A DNA stretch of 64,000 nucleotides from Burkholderiales bacterium (GTDB taxonomy: Bacteria > Pseudomonadota > Gammaproteobacteria > Burkholderiales > Burkholderiaceae_D), in contig JACQDX010000017.1 in NCBI GenBank assembly GCA_016200895.1, positions 124,001 to 188,000 on the forward strand, in the 5' to 3' direction. The notes under the pieces were generated by a model, which did not search any database, was not told the DNA's origin, and saw only the letters and a program-made list of their open reading frames with translations. The position numbers were made by a program, and so were the translations under genes. Positions 45,029-54,670 of this stretch are shown here, one piece after another. Position 1 is the stretch's first letter, and each line of letters begins with the position of its first letter.

Positions 45029-45762
45029 GCCTGCTCCACGCTGATTTGTTTTTGGGCATTATCTTGTCTAGTGAATCGCGATGCCAGCATGCCAGTCGCC
45101 ACACCAAAGGCAATAGCCACCAGCAAACCCAGCTTATAGGGCAAATGCTGCAAGGCGTAGGCAGTGCTACCGGCAACGATGGCTGCCAGCAAATGCGGGC
45201 GCTTGAACAATTGCGGCACGACTATCGCAATAAAAGTTGCCACCATGGCAAAGTCCAAACCCAGAGTCTGCAACTGCGGGAATATCGCCCCAAACATCAG
45301 GCCTATCAGCGTCCAGACCTGCCAGTTGGCGTACATGGACAAACCAGAACCCAGGAAATACCAGTGTCCCAAAGCATTGTGCGGATGCTGGCGGTAATAG
45401 CGGTCAACCACGGCAAAGGTTTCATCGGTCAGCAAAAAACCCAACCCCCAGCGCCAGCGCCTTGGCAAATGCCTTACATGTGGCATCAGGGCTGCGGCAT
45501 ACAGCATGTGACGCAAATTAACGATAAAAGTCGCCAGCCAGATCACCAGCATGCCAGTGTGACTGGCGATGAGACCCGTGGCAATAAACTGGCTGGACCC
45601 GGCAAACACCGCCAGCGACATCATCTGTCCCTGCCAGGCTTGCATTTGTGCCGTGGCGACAAGAGTGCCAAAGATCATGCCGAAAGGGGCAGCACCAATA
45701 AGCATGGGGACGGTGTCACGGACGCCGGCGGTGAAGTGGTTCGTTCTTGTAGATGGGGGCAT
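45025..45762 (-). CDS. azlC: AzlC-family branched-chain amino acid exporter subunit
   Basis: This 245-residue membrane protein begins with the AzlC pattern FTAGVRDTVPMLIGAAPFGMIFG and continues with MSLAVFAGSSQFIATGLI, NLRHMLYAAALMPHVRHL and FLLTDETFAVVDRYY. Together with AzlD it forms the two-subunit exporter. Confidence 0.9.
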   Translation of the reverse strand: MPPSTRTNHFTAGVRDTVPMLIGAAPFGMIFGTLVATAQMQAWQGQMMSLAVFAGSSQFIATGLIASHTGMLVIWLATFIVNLRHMLYAAALMPHVRHLPRRWRWGLGFLLTDETFAVVDRYYRQHPHNALGHWYFLGSGLSMYANWQVWTLIGLMFGAIFPQLQTLGLDFAMVATFIAIVVPQLFKRPHLLAAIVAGSTAYALQHLPYKLGLLVAIAFGVATGMLASRFTRQDNAQKQISVEQA

Positions 45763-46054
45763 GGGATGATTCCATATTGCGGATTGCGATTGAATGGGAT
45801 CTTGCCTGTTAATTTGGGAATGGGCTTGTACGTTCTTGCGGTTTGGGTGCGTTATTTGAAATACAGAATTTACTTACGCATCTCACCTGGCTGACAGTAA
45901 ATTAACTGACTCTAAATGTTAGTTACGTCATTCCAGCGTGGGGTTAGCTGGAATCCAGTGGCGTTTGTAGTATGCTGCGCAATGCATTAAATTCAAAATC
46001 GTAGACTTACGAGTTAAATTTCTAAATACCTGTACACGTCATTCACGATTGCAG

Positions 46055-46158
46055 GCCGGGGGTAGCCCGGCAGCTACTTCCTTTTCTTGCTTTCTCGCCA
46101 AGAAAAGGAAGCAAAAGAAGGCGACCCAGGCGTCGTCGCCCCTACGGGGTTCCCGTTT
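46055..46158. repeat. Palindrome-rich dispersed-type intergenic repeat
   Basis: GCCGGG/CCCGGC is followed by a perfect 13-bp inverted pair CTTCCTTTTCTTG (46077-46089) and CAAGAAAAGGAAG (46099-46111), and then by GGCGACCCAGGCGTCGTCGCC and CCTACGGGG blocks. I recognise this combination from many intergenic regions of beta- and gammaproteobacteria, but only one copy is in this window. An open frame of 78-85 codons on either strand through it is an artefact of the repeat. The rest of the gap 45763-46262 shows no gene. Confidence 0.6.
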
Positions 46159-46262
46159 GTGCAGTACAAAAAATGGGAACTGCAAAAAGTCAAAATCAAC
46201 AGCAACGTCAATACAACCCATAGTCACATTATTACAAGAATGCTTGTCTAAAGATGATCCAT

Positions 46263-47045
46263 TCAAACCCGCCATCTTCCCGGCGCAACCCCAAATGCCC
46301 GTTTAAAATGCCGCGTGAAATGACTTTGATCCGCAAACCCCGTCATCGTCGCAATCTCAGTCACCGACAGATTCTGCCGCAGCAAACTCTGGGCACGGTT
46401 CAACCTCAACTGGTTGCGCCAGGCATGTGGCGGCATACCAGTCGTGCGGGAGAACAAACGGGCGGCGTAGAAGCTGGACAGGCCTACTTCTTGTGCCAGC
46501 TCGGTCAGACTGATGGCTGTGCTGAGGTCTTCGCTTAGGCGGGATTTCATCATTTCCACCCTGGTTGCATCGGGCAGAATAGTTTGTACCGTCGGGCGGC
46601 TGCGGGCATAGCGGGACAGCATGAGGGCAAAGCCTGCGGTTAGTGCATTTTCGGCTGCAAGAGGATCACTACCTGCTTCCAGCAAGCGATGTGCAAAAGC
46701 CAGTTGTGCAGAGACTTCGGCATCCTCTATGACGCCATCCGGCAACCAGGGAACGCCAGCGGCGCTGCCTGCCATGTCGCTGGCGAGTTGCTGCATCCAG
46801 CCCACCGAGGGGTAAAAGGCGCGGTAAGCCCAGCCGTGCTCGGTTGCCCTTTCGCCGGTATGCACTTCTCCAGGATTGATGGCAGCGATGCAGCCAACCG
46901 AGGCCAGGCAACGACTGCCGCGATAGCGATAGGTTTGTGCGCCTGATTGTATGATGGGGATGGAAAAGCTTTCATGCCAGTGCGGAGTTATTAAAGGCTA
47001 TTCTATACTTAGTCGAACAATCCTACATTCAGCCCCACAATACAT
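46263..47045 (-). pseudogene. AraC-family regulator interrupted by an in-frame TAG near the 5' end
   Basis: The C-terminal 200 residues form an open frame with the double helix-turn-helix (LTELAQEVGLSSFYAARLF, IATMTGFADQSHFTRHFKRAFG). The same frame continues upstream with AraC cupin sequence (TPHWHESFSIPIIQSGAQTY, CIAAINPGEVHTG) up to a TAG at 46998-47000. Beyond it, the frame runs to an ATG at 47045 and reads a plausible N-terminus of 15 residues. The intact protein would have ~260 residues. The only standard downstream start is a GTG at 46865, which would remove the cupin. The simplest reading is a nonsense-mutated gene, unless a sequencing error is involved. Confidence 0.7.
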
Positions 47046-47321
47046 TTGCCTGAAAACAATTCATCCGCAAAATTTTGTATGCAGGTTTTTTCTGATGCTG
47101 GAAAACAACGTAAAACAGCAACATGAAAAATTTAAACGATTTCTTCCAATTTGATACCGGGCAAACAAATTTCATCTTGTGCCAAATGGTAAATAGATTT
47201 TGAATTTGCGCTGAGCAGCCACTTATAATGATGGGCAAATGTCCAGCATGTCGCTAGCGTGATGTGCAGCCATGGACTTACTCCTACTCTAGAAATTCAA
47301 ACATCGGATGGAAAGGTCAAA

Positions 47322-48932
47322 GTGACTTCTGCTGCTTCACCCATAGTGCCCAGGCTGGAACTGACCGACATCTGTAAACGCTATCCGGCGGTGCTTGCCA
47401 ATGATGGTGTAAGGCTGCAAGTGGCTCCGGGTGAGATCCATGCAGTACTGGGTGAAAATGGGGCGGGCAAATCAACGCTGATGAAGATCATCTTTGGCGC
47501 TGTCAAGCCCGATTCAGGCACGGTGCGCTGGAATGGTCAGGAAGTCAAAGTGGCAACACCGCAAGATGCGCGCAAGCTGGGCATCGCCATGGTGTTCCAG
47601 CATTTTTCGCTCTTTGATACCCTGACCGTGGCCGAAAACATCGCACTGGGCCTGGACCAGAATGTGAATATGCTGGAACTGGCCGAGCAAATTGCACAGA
47701 CGGGTGAAAACTATGGGCTGGAACTGGAGCCACACCGCCATGTGCATACTTTGTCAGTCGGAGAAAGACAGCGCGTGGAAATCGTGCGCGCCCTGCTGAC
47801 CAAACCGCAATTGCTGATCCTCGATGAACCAACGTCGGTACTGACGCCGCAAGCAGTGCAAAAACTGTTCGTCACTCTGCGCAAGATTGCCGCTGAGGGT
47901 TGCAGCATCCTGTATATCAGCCACAAGCTGGATGAAATTCGGGAGTTATGTCATAGCGCCACCGTCATGCGTGCTGGCAAAGTCACCGGACATTGCGACC
48001 CGGCAGAGGAAACCGCTGCCAGCCTGTCGCGCATGATGATAGGCGAAGACTTGCCACCATCTGCCCATACCGAACCAGTTACCCTGGGTGAATCGCGTCT
48101 GCGGATCAGGCAATTGTGCCTGCCCAAGGCGCACGCCTTTGCCACCGCGCTTGACGACATACAACTAGAATTATTTGGTGGCGAAATCGTTGGCATTGCT
48201 GGTGTATCCGGCAATGGTCAGCAAGAACTGCTTGCTGCCTTGTCCGGCGAAGACAGACGCGCCGCGCCGCAAATGATAGAACTGAAGGGCAAGCCAGTTG
48301 GCAACCGTGGCCCTGAGAGCAGGCGCAAGCTGGGTCAGAGCCTTGTGCCGGAAGAGAGACTGGGCCGTGGCGCAGTACCAGAGATGAGCCTGACCAACAA
48401 TATGCTGTTGTCGCACCAGCACGAACCCTTCGTCAGCAAAGGCATGATCAATTTTCGCCATACGACACAGGCGGCGGCGGATATCATCGCACGCTTCCGC
48501 GTCAAGGCGGGCGGGCCTGCGGCGCTGGCGCGCAGCCTGTCGGGTGGTAATCTGCAAAAGTTTATTGTAGGCCGTGAAATCACGCGCCAACCCGATGTCT
48601 TCATCGTCGCCCAGCCAACCTGGGGAGTGGACGTAGGTGCGGCAGCGCAAATCCATGATGAGATACGCAAGCTCAAGCAAGCTGGTTGTGCCGTGCTGGT
48701 GATCTCGGAAGAACTTGATGAATTGTTTGAATTATGTGACCGCATGCATGTCATCGCCAAAGGCCGTTTGTCGCCATCGATAGCAACAGCCAGCGCGACC
48801 AGGGAAAAGATAGGATTGTGGATGAGTGGTTTGTGGGAAGAATGGACAACGGCAGAAACTGTGTCCCTCGGTAAAACTGGTGGCAGCCGCAAGAAAAGAA
48901 ATGATAAAAATGGGCGGGGCGAACATGCTTAA
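47322..48932 (+). CDS. BMP-type nucleoside ABC transporter, ATP-binding protein (NupO/YufO-like)
   Basis: This 536-residue protein has tandem ATPase domains. The first has Walker A GENGAGKSTLMK, the signature LSVGERQRVEIVRAL and Walker B LLILDEPTSVL. The second has a degenerate Walker A (GVSGNGQQEL), the signature LSGGNLQKFIVGREI, and AQPTWGVDVGAA replacing the Walker B Glu, as usual in this subfamily. I use the GTG at 47322, which has AAAGG five bases upstream; GTG at 47259 extends the frame by 21 codons. The 3' end overlaps the first permease gene by 8 bp. Characterised members import nucleosides such as guanosine. Confidence 0.9.
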   Translation: MTSAASPIVPRLELTDICKRYPAVLANDGVRLQVAPGEIHAVLGENGAGKSTLMKIIFGAVKPDSGTVRWNGQEVKVATPQDARKLGIAMVFQHFSLFDTLTVAENIALGLDQNVNMLELAEQIAQTGENYGLELEPHRHVHTLSVGERQRVEIVRALLTKPQLLILDEPTSVLTPQAVQKLFVTLRKIAAEGCSILYISHKLDEIRELCHSATVMRAGKVTGHCDPAEETAASLSRMMIGEDLPPSAHTEPVTLGESRLRIRQLCLPKAHAFATALDDIQLELFGGEIVGIAGVSGNGQQELLAALSGEDRRAAPQMIELKGKPVGNRGPESRRKLGQSLVPEERLGRGAVPEMSLTNNMLLSHQHEPFVSKGMINFRHTTQAAADIIARFRVKAGGPAALARSLSGGNLQKFIVGREITRQPDVFIVAQPTWGVDVGAAAQIHDEIRKLKQAGCAVLVISEELDELFELCDRMHVIAKGRLSPSIATASATREKIGLWMSGLWEEWTTAETVSLGKTGGSRKKRNDKNGRGEHA

Positions 48933-49992
48933 GCTGGAATTGCGTGCCGCCAGCTCGCGCAGCATGGCGTATTTTTCCCCTGTCCTGGCCTTGCTGCTCA
49001 CGATCTTTTTTGGTGCCCTGTTATTCATGGCATTGGGTAAAAACCCATGGACTGGCTTGCAGGTATTTTTGATAGAACCAATACGCAACAAGGCCGCTAT
49101 CGCCGAACTATTGCTAAAGACCACGCCACTGGTCTTGTGCGCGCTGGGGCTGTCGGTCTGTTACCGCGCCAATGTCTGGAACATCGGTGCAGAAGGGCAG
49201 TTGATTGCAGGTGGCCTGGCCGCTGGCAGCACAATACTGTTTTTTGATACTGGCACGCCGGGTTTGTCGGGCGGCATGGTCTTGCTGCTGGCAACTTGCG
49301 CAGGGGTGGTCGGCGGAGCCTTGTGGGCATCCATCACAGCCTTGTTGCGTGACCGCTTCAATGCCAATGAAATTCTGGTATCGCTGATGCTGACCTATAT
49401 CGCGCAATTGCTGCTGATGTATGCCGTCAATGGTCCGCTGAAAGACCCACATGGTATGAACTTTCCGCAGTCCAAGGTGTTTTCCAGCGATTATCTGTTG
49501 CCGCACCTGTTCTCCGGCAGCCGCCTGCACATAGGCTTTATCGTCATGCTGGTTGCCAGTGGTTTGATGGCAGTGTTTGTGTATCGCAGCTTTGCTGGTT
49601 ACCGCTTGACTGTCGGTGGACTGGCACCGCTGGCAGCGCGTTATGCGGGCTTCTCCAGCCGCCGCGCCTTGTGGACATCGCTACTGATTTCTGGTGGTTT
49701 CGCTGGTATGGCAGGCGCTTTTGAAGTAGCTGGCCCTATCGGCCAGGTCTTGCCTTCCATCTCGCCTGGTTATGGTTTTGCTGCCATCATTGTGGCCTTC
49801 ATTGGTCGTCTGAACCCCATAGGTACCATCTTTGGCGGCCTGGTGCTGTCACTGTTTTACCTGGGTGGTGAGATGGCGCAATCGCGCCTTGGTCTGCCTT
49901 CTGCCATCACTGGCCTGTTCCAGGGCATGTTGCTGTTCTTGCTGCTGGCTTGCGACACCCTGATCAATTACCGCCTGCGTTGGCAGAAATAA
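48925..49992 (+). CDS. Nucleoside ABC transporter permease (NupP/YufP-like)
   Basis: This 355-residue permease has about nine helices, with NVWNIGAEGQLIAGGLAAG (conserved in sugar/nucleoside permeases), ALLRDRFNANEILVSLMLTYIAQ and PGYGFAAIIVAFIGRLNPIGTI. The start at 48925 (MLKLELRAASSRSMAYFSP) overlaps the ATPase gene and fits family length; in-frame ATGs at 48901 and 48910 are alternatives. Confidence 0.9.
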   Translation: MLKLELRAASSRSMAYFSPVLALLLTIFFGALLFMALGKNPWTGLQVFLIEPIRNKAAIAELLLKTTPLVLCALGLSVCYRANVWNIGAEGQLIAGGLAAGSTILFFDTGTPGLSGGMVLLLATCAGVVGGALWASITALLRDRFNANEILVSLMLTYIAQLLLMYAVNGPLKDPHGMNFPQSKVFSSDYLLPHLFSGSRLHIGFIVMLVASGLMAVFVYRSFAGYRLTVGGLAPLAARYAGFSSRRALWTSLLISGGFAGMAGAFEVAGPIGQVLPSISPGYGFAAIIVAFIGRLNPIGTIFGGLVLSLFYLGGEMAQSRLGLPSAITGLFQGMLLFLLLACDTLINYRLRWQK

Positions 49993-49998
49993 GCGAAC

Positions 49999-50919
49999 AT
50001 GGAAAATCTTGCTGCACTTATCGCCGCCTCCATCAATTCCGGTACACCGCTACTGATCGCGGCTTTGGGCCTGCTGATCAATGAGCGTGCAGGCGTGCTC
50101 AATCTTGGTGCCGAGGGCATGATGCTGGTCGCTGCCATCACGGGCTTTGCCGTGGCCCACCAGACCCAGATGCCCTGGCTGGGTTTTGTCGCTGGCGCAA
50201 TTGCTGGCATGCTGATGGCGACGCTGTTTGCCTGGCTGGCACTAGTGCTGGTGACCAACCAGGTGGCAACTGGCCTGGCACTGTCCATCTTTGGTGCTGG
50301 CCTGTCAGCCTTTATAGGACAATCTTTCGTCGGTCAGTCCCTGCCTGCGGGACCGCATGGCATTCCGTTTTTATCGGATATCCCCTTTCTTGGCAAAGCC
50401 TTGTTTGACCAGCATCTGGCGGTGTATTTTGGCCTCTTGCTATGCGGCGGAATTATCTGGTTCTTGTACCGCAGCCGCGCTGGCCTGGTCTTGCGGGCAG
50501 TGGGTGAATCGCCAGAGTCTGCCCATGCGCTGGGTTACCCGGTGCGCAAGATACGTTACCTGGCGCTGTTGTTCAGCGGTGCCTGCTGTGGCGTCGCTGG
50601 CGCTTACCTGTCAGTAGTGTATACACCGATGTGGGTGGAAGGTCTGGTCGCAGGACGCGGCTGGATAGCGCTGGCGCTGACGACTTTTGCGACCTGGCGT
50701 CCGGCACGGGTCTTGCTGGGTGCTTTACTGTTTGGCAGCGTAACGATACTGCAGTTTCATTTCCAGGCGATAGGTATCGCCCTTCCATCGGAAATTTTAT
50801 CCATGCTGCCGTATCTGGCGACGATTATCGTGCTGGTACTGATCTCGCGTAACCCTGACTGGATACGCCTGAACATGCCTGCCTCCCTGGGCAAGCCTTT
50901 CCGTCCGGGGTCTGCCTGA
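49999..50919 (+). CDS. Nucleoside ABC transporter permease (NupQ/YufQ-like)
   Basis: This 306-residue permease has TPLLIAALGLLINERAGVLNLGAEGMML at the N-terminus and GRGWIALALTTFATWRPARVLLGALLFG near the C-terminus, both characteristic of the second permease of BMP-type transporters. It starts 6 bp after the first permease, and together they form the heterodimeric membrane channel. Confidence 0.9.
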   Translation: MENLAALIAASINSGTPLLIAALGLLINERAGVLNLGAEGMMLVAAITGFAVAHQTQMPWLGFVAGAIAGMLMATLFAWLALVLVTNQVATGLALSIFGAGLSAFIGQSFVGQSLPAGPHGIPFLSDIPFLGKALFDQHLAVYFGLLLCGGIIWFLYRSRAGLVLRAVGESPESAHALGYPVRKIRYLALLFSGACCGVAGAYLSVVYTPMWVEGLVAGRGWIALALTTFATWRPARVLLGALLFGSVTILQFHFQAIGIALPSEILSMLPYLATIIVLVLISRNPDWIRLNMPASLGKPFRPGSA

Positions 50920-51004
50920 GTCTGTATTTATATGCGTGTCTATTGATGTCATTTGCTGTGCGTTTTTTTGATTAAAACTGAAAATCAAACCAAGGAAGCT
51001 ATCC

Positions 51005-52162
51005 ATGAAAATCTCTCGCAGAAAAACCCTGGCAGCCGCGCTGTCCCTGGCTATCGTCGGTCTTGCTGGCTGTGGCCAGAAAGAAGAAAGCAAATCCGCC
51101 AGCGCGAGTGCCTCAGCGCCTGCACCAGCCAGCACCGCTGCCGCACCAGCCGCCGCAGAGCCTTTGAAAGTCGGCTTCATCTATGTAGGTCCGGTGGGTG
51201 ATGCAGGCTGGACTTATGCCCATGATGCGGGCCGCAAGGCAGTCGAAGCCAAGTTTGGCGACAAGGTAAAAACCAGCTTCGTTGAAAACGTACCAGAAAG
51301 CGCTGCGGATGCAGAACGCGTGATCCGCGACCTGGCCAATCAAGGTAACAAGGTCATCTTTGGCACCACCTTTGGCTATATGGAAGCCATGCTGAAAGTC
51401 GCCAAGGACTTTCCTGATGTGAAGTTTGAACATGCAACTGGCTACAAAACTGCCAACAATATGGCGCAATATGATGTGCGCACTTACGAAGGTGCGTACC
51501 TCGCTGGTGTGGCCGCAGGCAAGATGAGCAAGTCTGGCAAGCTGGGTGTAGTTGCCTCAATCCCTATTCCTGAAGTACTGCGCAACATCAATTCCTTCAC
51601 CCTCGGCGCACGCTCAGTCAACCCCAAAGCCACGACCAAAGTAGTCTGGGTCAACAAGTGGTTTGACCCAGGCAAGGAACGCGAAGCCGCCACCACCCTG
51701 ATAGGCCAGGGCGTGGATGTGCTCATGCAAAACACTGACTCTGCCGCTGTCGTACAAACCGCCGAAGAAAAAGGCGTGTATGCCTTTGGCTGGGACAGCG
51801 ACATGAGCAAGTTTGGCGCTAAAGCCCACCTGGCTGCATCCGTGATCGACTGGGGCGTGTACTACACCAGACGCGTCGATGAAGTGCTCAACAAAACATG
51901 GAAATCTGAGACCACCTGGTGGGGCCTGAAAGAAAACATGATAGACCTGAAAGCCTTCAACGCCAGCCTGTCAGACGAAGTCAAAAAACTCATCGCCGAC
52001 AAACGCCAGGGCGTCATCGACGGCACAGGCCCAATCTGGAAAGGCCCGATCAAGGACAATACCGGTAAGGAAGTGCTGGGCAAGGATGCAGTGGCGGATG
52101 ACAAGTTCCTGCATGACATCAAGTTTTATGTGGAAGGTGTGGAGGGGAAAGTGCCGGGTTGA
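51005..52162 (+). CDS. BMP-family substrate-binding lipoprotein of the nucleoside transporter
   Basis: This 385-residue protein has a signal peptide and lipobox (VGLAGCG), an Ala/Ser-rich spacer, then the BMP (Med/PnrA) fold: VGFIYVGPVGDAGWTYAHDAGR, VKTSFVENVPESAADAERVI, NKVIFGTTFGYMEAM, RTYEGAYLAGVAAGKMSKSG and GVDVLMQNTDSAAVVQTAEEKGVYAFGWDSDM. It completes the operon and provides ligand specificity, most likely purine nucleosides by family analogy. Confidence 0.92.
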   Translation: MKISRRKTLAAALSLAIVGLAGCGQKEESKSASASASAPAPASTAAAPAAAEPLKVGFIYVGPVGDAGWTYAHDAGRKAVEAKFGDKVKTSFVENVPESAADAERVIRDLANQGNKVIFGTTFGYMEAMLKVAKDFPDVKFEHATGYKTANNMAQYDVRTYEGAYLAGVAAGKMSKSGKLGVVASIPIPEVLRNINSFTLGARSVNPKATTKVVWVNKWFDPGKEREAATTLIGQGVDVLMQNTDSAAVVQTAEEKGVYAFGWDSDMSKFGAKAHLAASVIDWGVYYTRRVDEVLNKTWKSETTWWGLKENMIDLKAFNASLSDEVKKLIADKRQGVIDGTGPIWKGPIKDNTGKEVLGKDAVADDKFLHDIKFYVEGVEGKVPG

Positions 52163-52192
52163 TGCAGGGATGCAAATACGAAGGATTGATCT

Positions 52193-52293
52193 GTAGGTTG
52201 GGCTACGGTTTACCAGCCCAACACTCGGTGCATAAATAGCGTATACGTTTGTTGATGCCCAATGTTGGGCTGATAAGGCGTAGCCCAACCTAC
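52193..52293. repeat. Dispersed-type palindromic repeat with perfect 15-bp ends
   Basis: The terminal arms GTAGGTTGGGCTACG (52193-52207) and its exact complement (52279-52293) enclose an inner imperfect inverted pair, TTTACCAGCCCAACA and TGTTGGGCTGATAAG. GTAGGTTGGG-type repeats recur in proteobacterial intergenic regions; a partial match (GTAGGTTGGGACGCA) lies near 61061. It sits between the convergent BMP lipoprotein and LysR genes and could fold into a long hairpin in either transcript. Confidence 0.8.
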
Positions 52294-52320
52294 GATCCCC
52301 CCAACCATTCCACCTACAAC

Positions 52321-53250
52321 CTACACCATCACCTTGGCCGAAGCCTCCGCCACTATCCGTCTCAACCACTGCACTTCCGCCGCCGCATGCGCACGCTCAT
52401 GCCAGAGCATAAAGAACTTCATCTTGGGTACGGTAACCGGCATGGGCAAGACTTCTATCGGCCAGTCTTTGGCGCATTGCACGGCAAAGCTGCGGCTGGT
52501 AGTGAAGATGAGGTCGGTGCGTGAGAGTACATAAGGGACCATGCCAAAGTAAGGGATGGTCATCTGTATCTTGCGCTTCAGCCCCTGCTCTGCGAGTGCA
52601 GTATCAATGATGCTGCGGTGGCCCATCATGTAGGGTGTAGGGGCCAGGTGGGCCATTTCCAGATAGTATTTGATCGACAAACCCTTGCTGACGACCGGGT
52701 GTTTGCGATTCACCATGCACACTACTTCATCTTCAAACAATTGCGCCAGGTGCAGATGCGGTGGCAAGTCTGGCCAATTGCCGATGACGCAATCCAGCTC
52801 GCCACTTTCCAGGCCAGCGGTATAATCAAAACCAGCATTCAGGGCATGCACGGTCAGACCAGCATTGGGGGCTTGTTCACGCAGTTTTTCTATGATCAGG
52901 GGAATTAGCAAGGCGCTCAGGTAGTCCGGTGCGCCGAGGTGGAATATGCGTTGGGTAGAGGCGGGCATGAAGGCCGGGGCCGGGCTGGCGATGCTTTCCA
53001 GCACATTCAAGCCCTGGCGTGCCAGCAGCAAGAGTTCTTCGCCACGCTCAGTCGCGGTCATGCCGTTCTTGCCGCGTACCAGGATGGCGTCACCGGTGAT
53101 TTCGCGCAAGCGTTTCAGCATATTGCTGATGGCGGGCTGTGATTGCCCCAGCTTCATGGCGGTGCGGGTGACGCTACGCTCGGTCAGCAAGGTGTGCAGG
53201 ACGCGCAAGAGGTTGGTGTCCAGTTGGTCCATCAAACGCTGCTGGCTCAT
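52321..53250 (-). CDS. LysR-family transcriptional regulator
   Basis: This 309-residue regulator has the N-terminal winged helix (LLRVLHTLLTERSVTRTAMKLGQSQPAISNMLKRLREITGDAILVRG) and a periplasmic-binding-protein-like effector domain (PBP2, about 92-300). The QSQPAISNMLKRLR and TATERGEEL elements resemble the NodD/LinR/PcpR-like group (PBP2_Nod). It overlaps the upstream glutamine-amidotransferase gene by 4 bp. It is convergent with the nucleoside transporter, so regulation of that operon is possible but not shown. Confidence 0.9.
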   Translation of the reverse strand: MSQQRLMDQLDTNLLRVLHTLLTERSVTRTAMKLGQSQPAISNMLKRLREITGDAILVRGKNGMTATERGEELLLLARQGLNVLESIASPAPAFMPASTQRIFHLGAPDYLSALLIPLIIEKLREQAPNAGLTVHALNAGFDYTAGLESGELDCVIGNWPDLPPHLHLAQLFEDEVVCMVNRKHPVVSKGLSIKYYLEMAHLAPTPYMMGHRSIIDTALAEQGLKRKIQMTIPYFGMVPYVLSRTDLIFTTSRSFAVQCAKDWPIEVLPMPVTVPKMKFFMLWHERAHAAAEVQWLRRIVAEASAKVMV

Positions 53251-54059
53251 GCTACTACCTCAGATGAGGGCGATGAGGGTAAAGGCAGGGGCAGAGGTAA
53301 TACGTCACCATCGACAAACACCAGCATCTGGCCAGATGCACATTGCGTCCAACTTTCATTGGTGGTCAGGGGTTCGGTGACGATAATGGCGACCTTGTCG
53401 GCAGGCGTGGTCACTTGCGCAAAATCCACGGCGACGTCTTCATCCGTCAAGGCAGCTGTGCTGAAAGGATGCTGGCGCACGATGTAGTAAAGCTTGGTGG
53501 AACAATGAGTGAACAGGGATTCGCCATTCGAGAGCATCATATTAAAAGTGCCATAACTGGCAATCTCTGCGGTGATCTCGTGCATGAACAACGCCAGTTG
53601 TTGCACCGATGGCAATTGCTCGCCAAAGTGACGGCGCATGCGTTGCAGCAGATAGCAGAATGCCCGTTCACTGTCGGTATTACCAACCGGCTGGAAGCTG
53701 CCATCAAGCAAAGGGGCAAATTCCTTCAGATCGCCATTATGAGCAAATACCCAGTAACGGCCCCAACATTCACGCACAAAGGGGTGGCAGTTTTCCAGGC
53801 TGACCTGGCCTTGGGTAGCCTTGCGTATATGGGCGATGACGTTTTTGGATTTGATGGGGTAGCGCTTGATGAGCTCAGCCAAGGGCGACTCCACCGCTGA
53901 CTGGTGATCAACAAACAGGCGTACGCCGCTACCTTCAAAGAAAGCGATGCCCCAGCCGTCCTTGTGCTCGTCCGTCAAACCGCCGCGTGTTGCAAACCCG
54001 GTGAAACTGAAGACTATATCAGTTGGGGTATTGCAGTTCATTCCTAGTAATTGACACAT
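53247..54059 (-). CDS. Class II glutamine amidotransferase (YafJ-like)
   Basis: This 270-residue protein begins MCQLLGMNCNTPTDIVFSF. Removal of Met exposes the catalytic Cys (Ntn hydrolase, GATase type 2), which fixes the start at 54059; the frame extends 15 codons upstream without support. Other family signatures are DGWGIAFFEG, HIRKATQGQVSLENCHPF and WVFAHNGDLKEFAPLL, with the conserved Arg, Asn-Gly and His residues. Stand-alone members hydrolyse glutamine for unknown acceptors. The gene is first of a two-gene operon with the LysR gene. Confidence 0.9.
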   Translation of the reverse strand: MCQLLGMNCNTPTDIVFSFTGFATRGGLTDEHKDGWGIAFFEGSGVRLFVDHQSAVESPLAELIKRYPIKSKNVIAHIRKATQGQVSLENCHPFVRECWGRYWVFAHNGDLKEFAPLLDGSFQPVGNTDSERAFCYLLQRMRRHFGEQLPSVQQLALFMHEITAEIASYGTFNMMLSNGESLFTHCSTKLYYIVRQHPFSTAALTDEDVAVDFAQVTTPADKVAIIVTEPLTTNESWTQCASGQMLVFVDGDVLPLPLPLPSSPSSEVVA

Positions 54060-54334
54060 GATGCATATAGTGAAAACAGTTTGCACATACATTACCATAG
54101 GCAAACCCGCATATTATTCCCATCTATATAAGATTTTGAAGTTTGCTTATGTTATTTGCGAGCAGCTTTGATGGCAAAACAACGGTCATCAGCATAAGCA
54201 GGCAATACCAGCCTGAAAAAATACCGCTTTAAAGATGCCAGTGGTAAATGTTTTACATTTTGACCGTAGACTAAGCGCATATTGAGGCAGATAATCTAAA
54301 CGTGGCCTGAAATCAGGCTGATAAAGGAATAATC

Positions 54335-54670
54335 ATGCAAAATTTCAGCACCGATGCCTTATTGCTGGCAGTACCTGAATTAAAGGATGTTGCGCCCAAA
54401 CACTACCCTGACCTGGTGTTACTAGCAGCGCAGACAACATTCAAGACGCGCAAGCCATTCTGGCGTGAATTCATGACAGCTCTGACAATATTCGCAGCAA
54501 TTTATCTGTCCAACCGCATAGCCGCGCCAGACTCGATATGGATTAGCTGCGTGCTTACTGCAGGCCTGGCCCTTGTTTCCATGTTTGCGATTGACCTGGT
54601 GTACTTCCGCAAGTTAAAGCCAGCGATCATTGACAGGCTTGCCAAGATCAAGCCTGGTACGAAAGAATAA
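54335..54670 (+). CDS. Hypothetical protein with two transmembrane helices
   Basis: This 111-residue protein has a cytoplasmic N-terminus of ~45 residues, two hydrophobic helices (ALTIFAAIYLSNRIAA and WISCVLTAGLALVSMFAIDLVYF) and a basic tail. An AAAGGA ribosome-binding site lies 8 bases before the ATG. No family recognised. The stop codon sits in the first unit of a 9-bp tandem repeat. Confidence 0.7.
   Translation: MQNFSTDALLLAVPELKDVAPKHYPDLVLLAAQTTFKTRKPFWREFMTALTIFAAIYLSNRIAAPDSIWISCVLTAGLALVSMFAIDLVYFRKLKPAIIDRLAKIKPGTKE

Noticed and set aside
46039-46306. Overlapping frames on both strands in the 46.1 kb gap
   Set aside because: They are translations of a palindromic intergenic repeat seen in many genomes, not conserved proteins.
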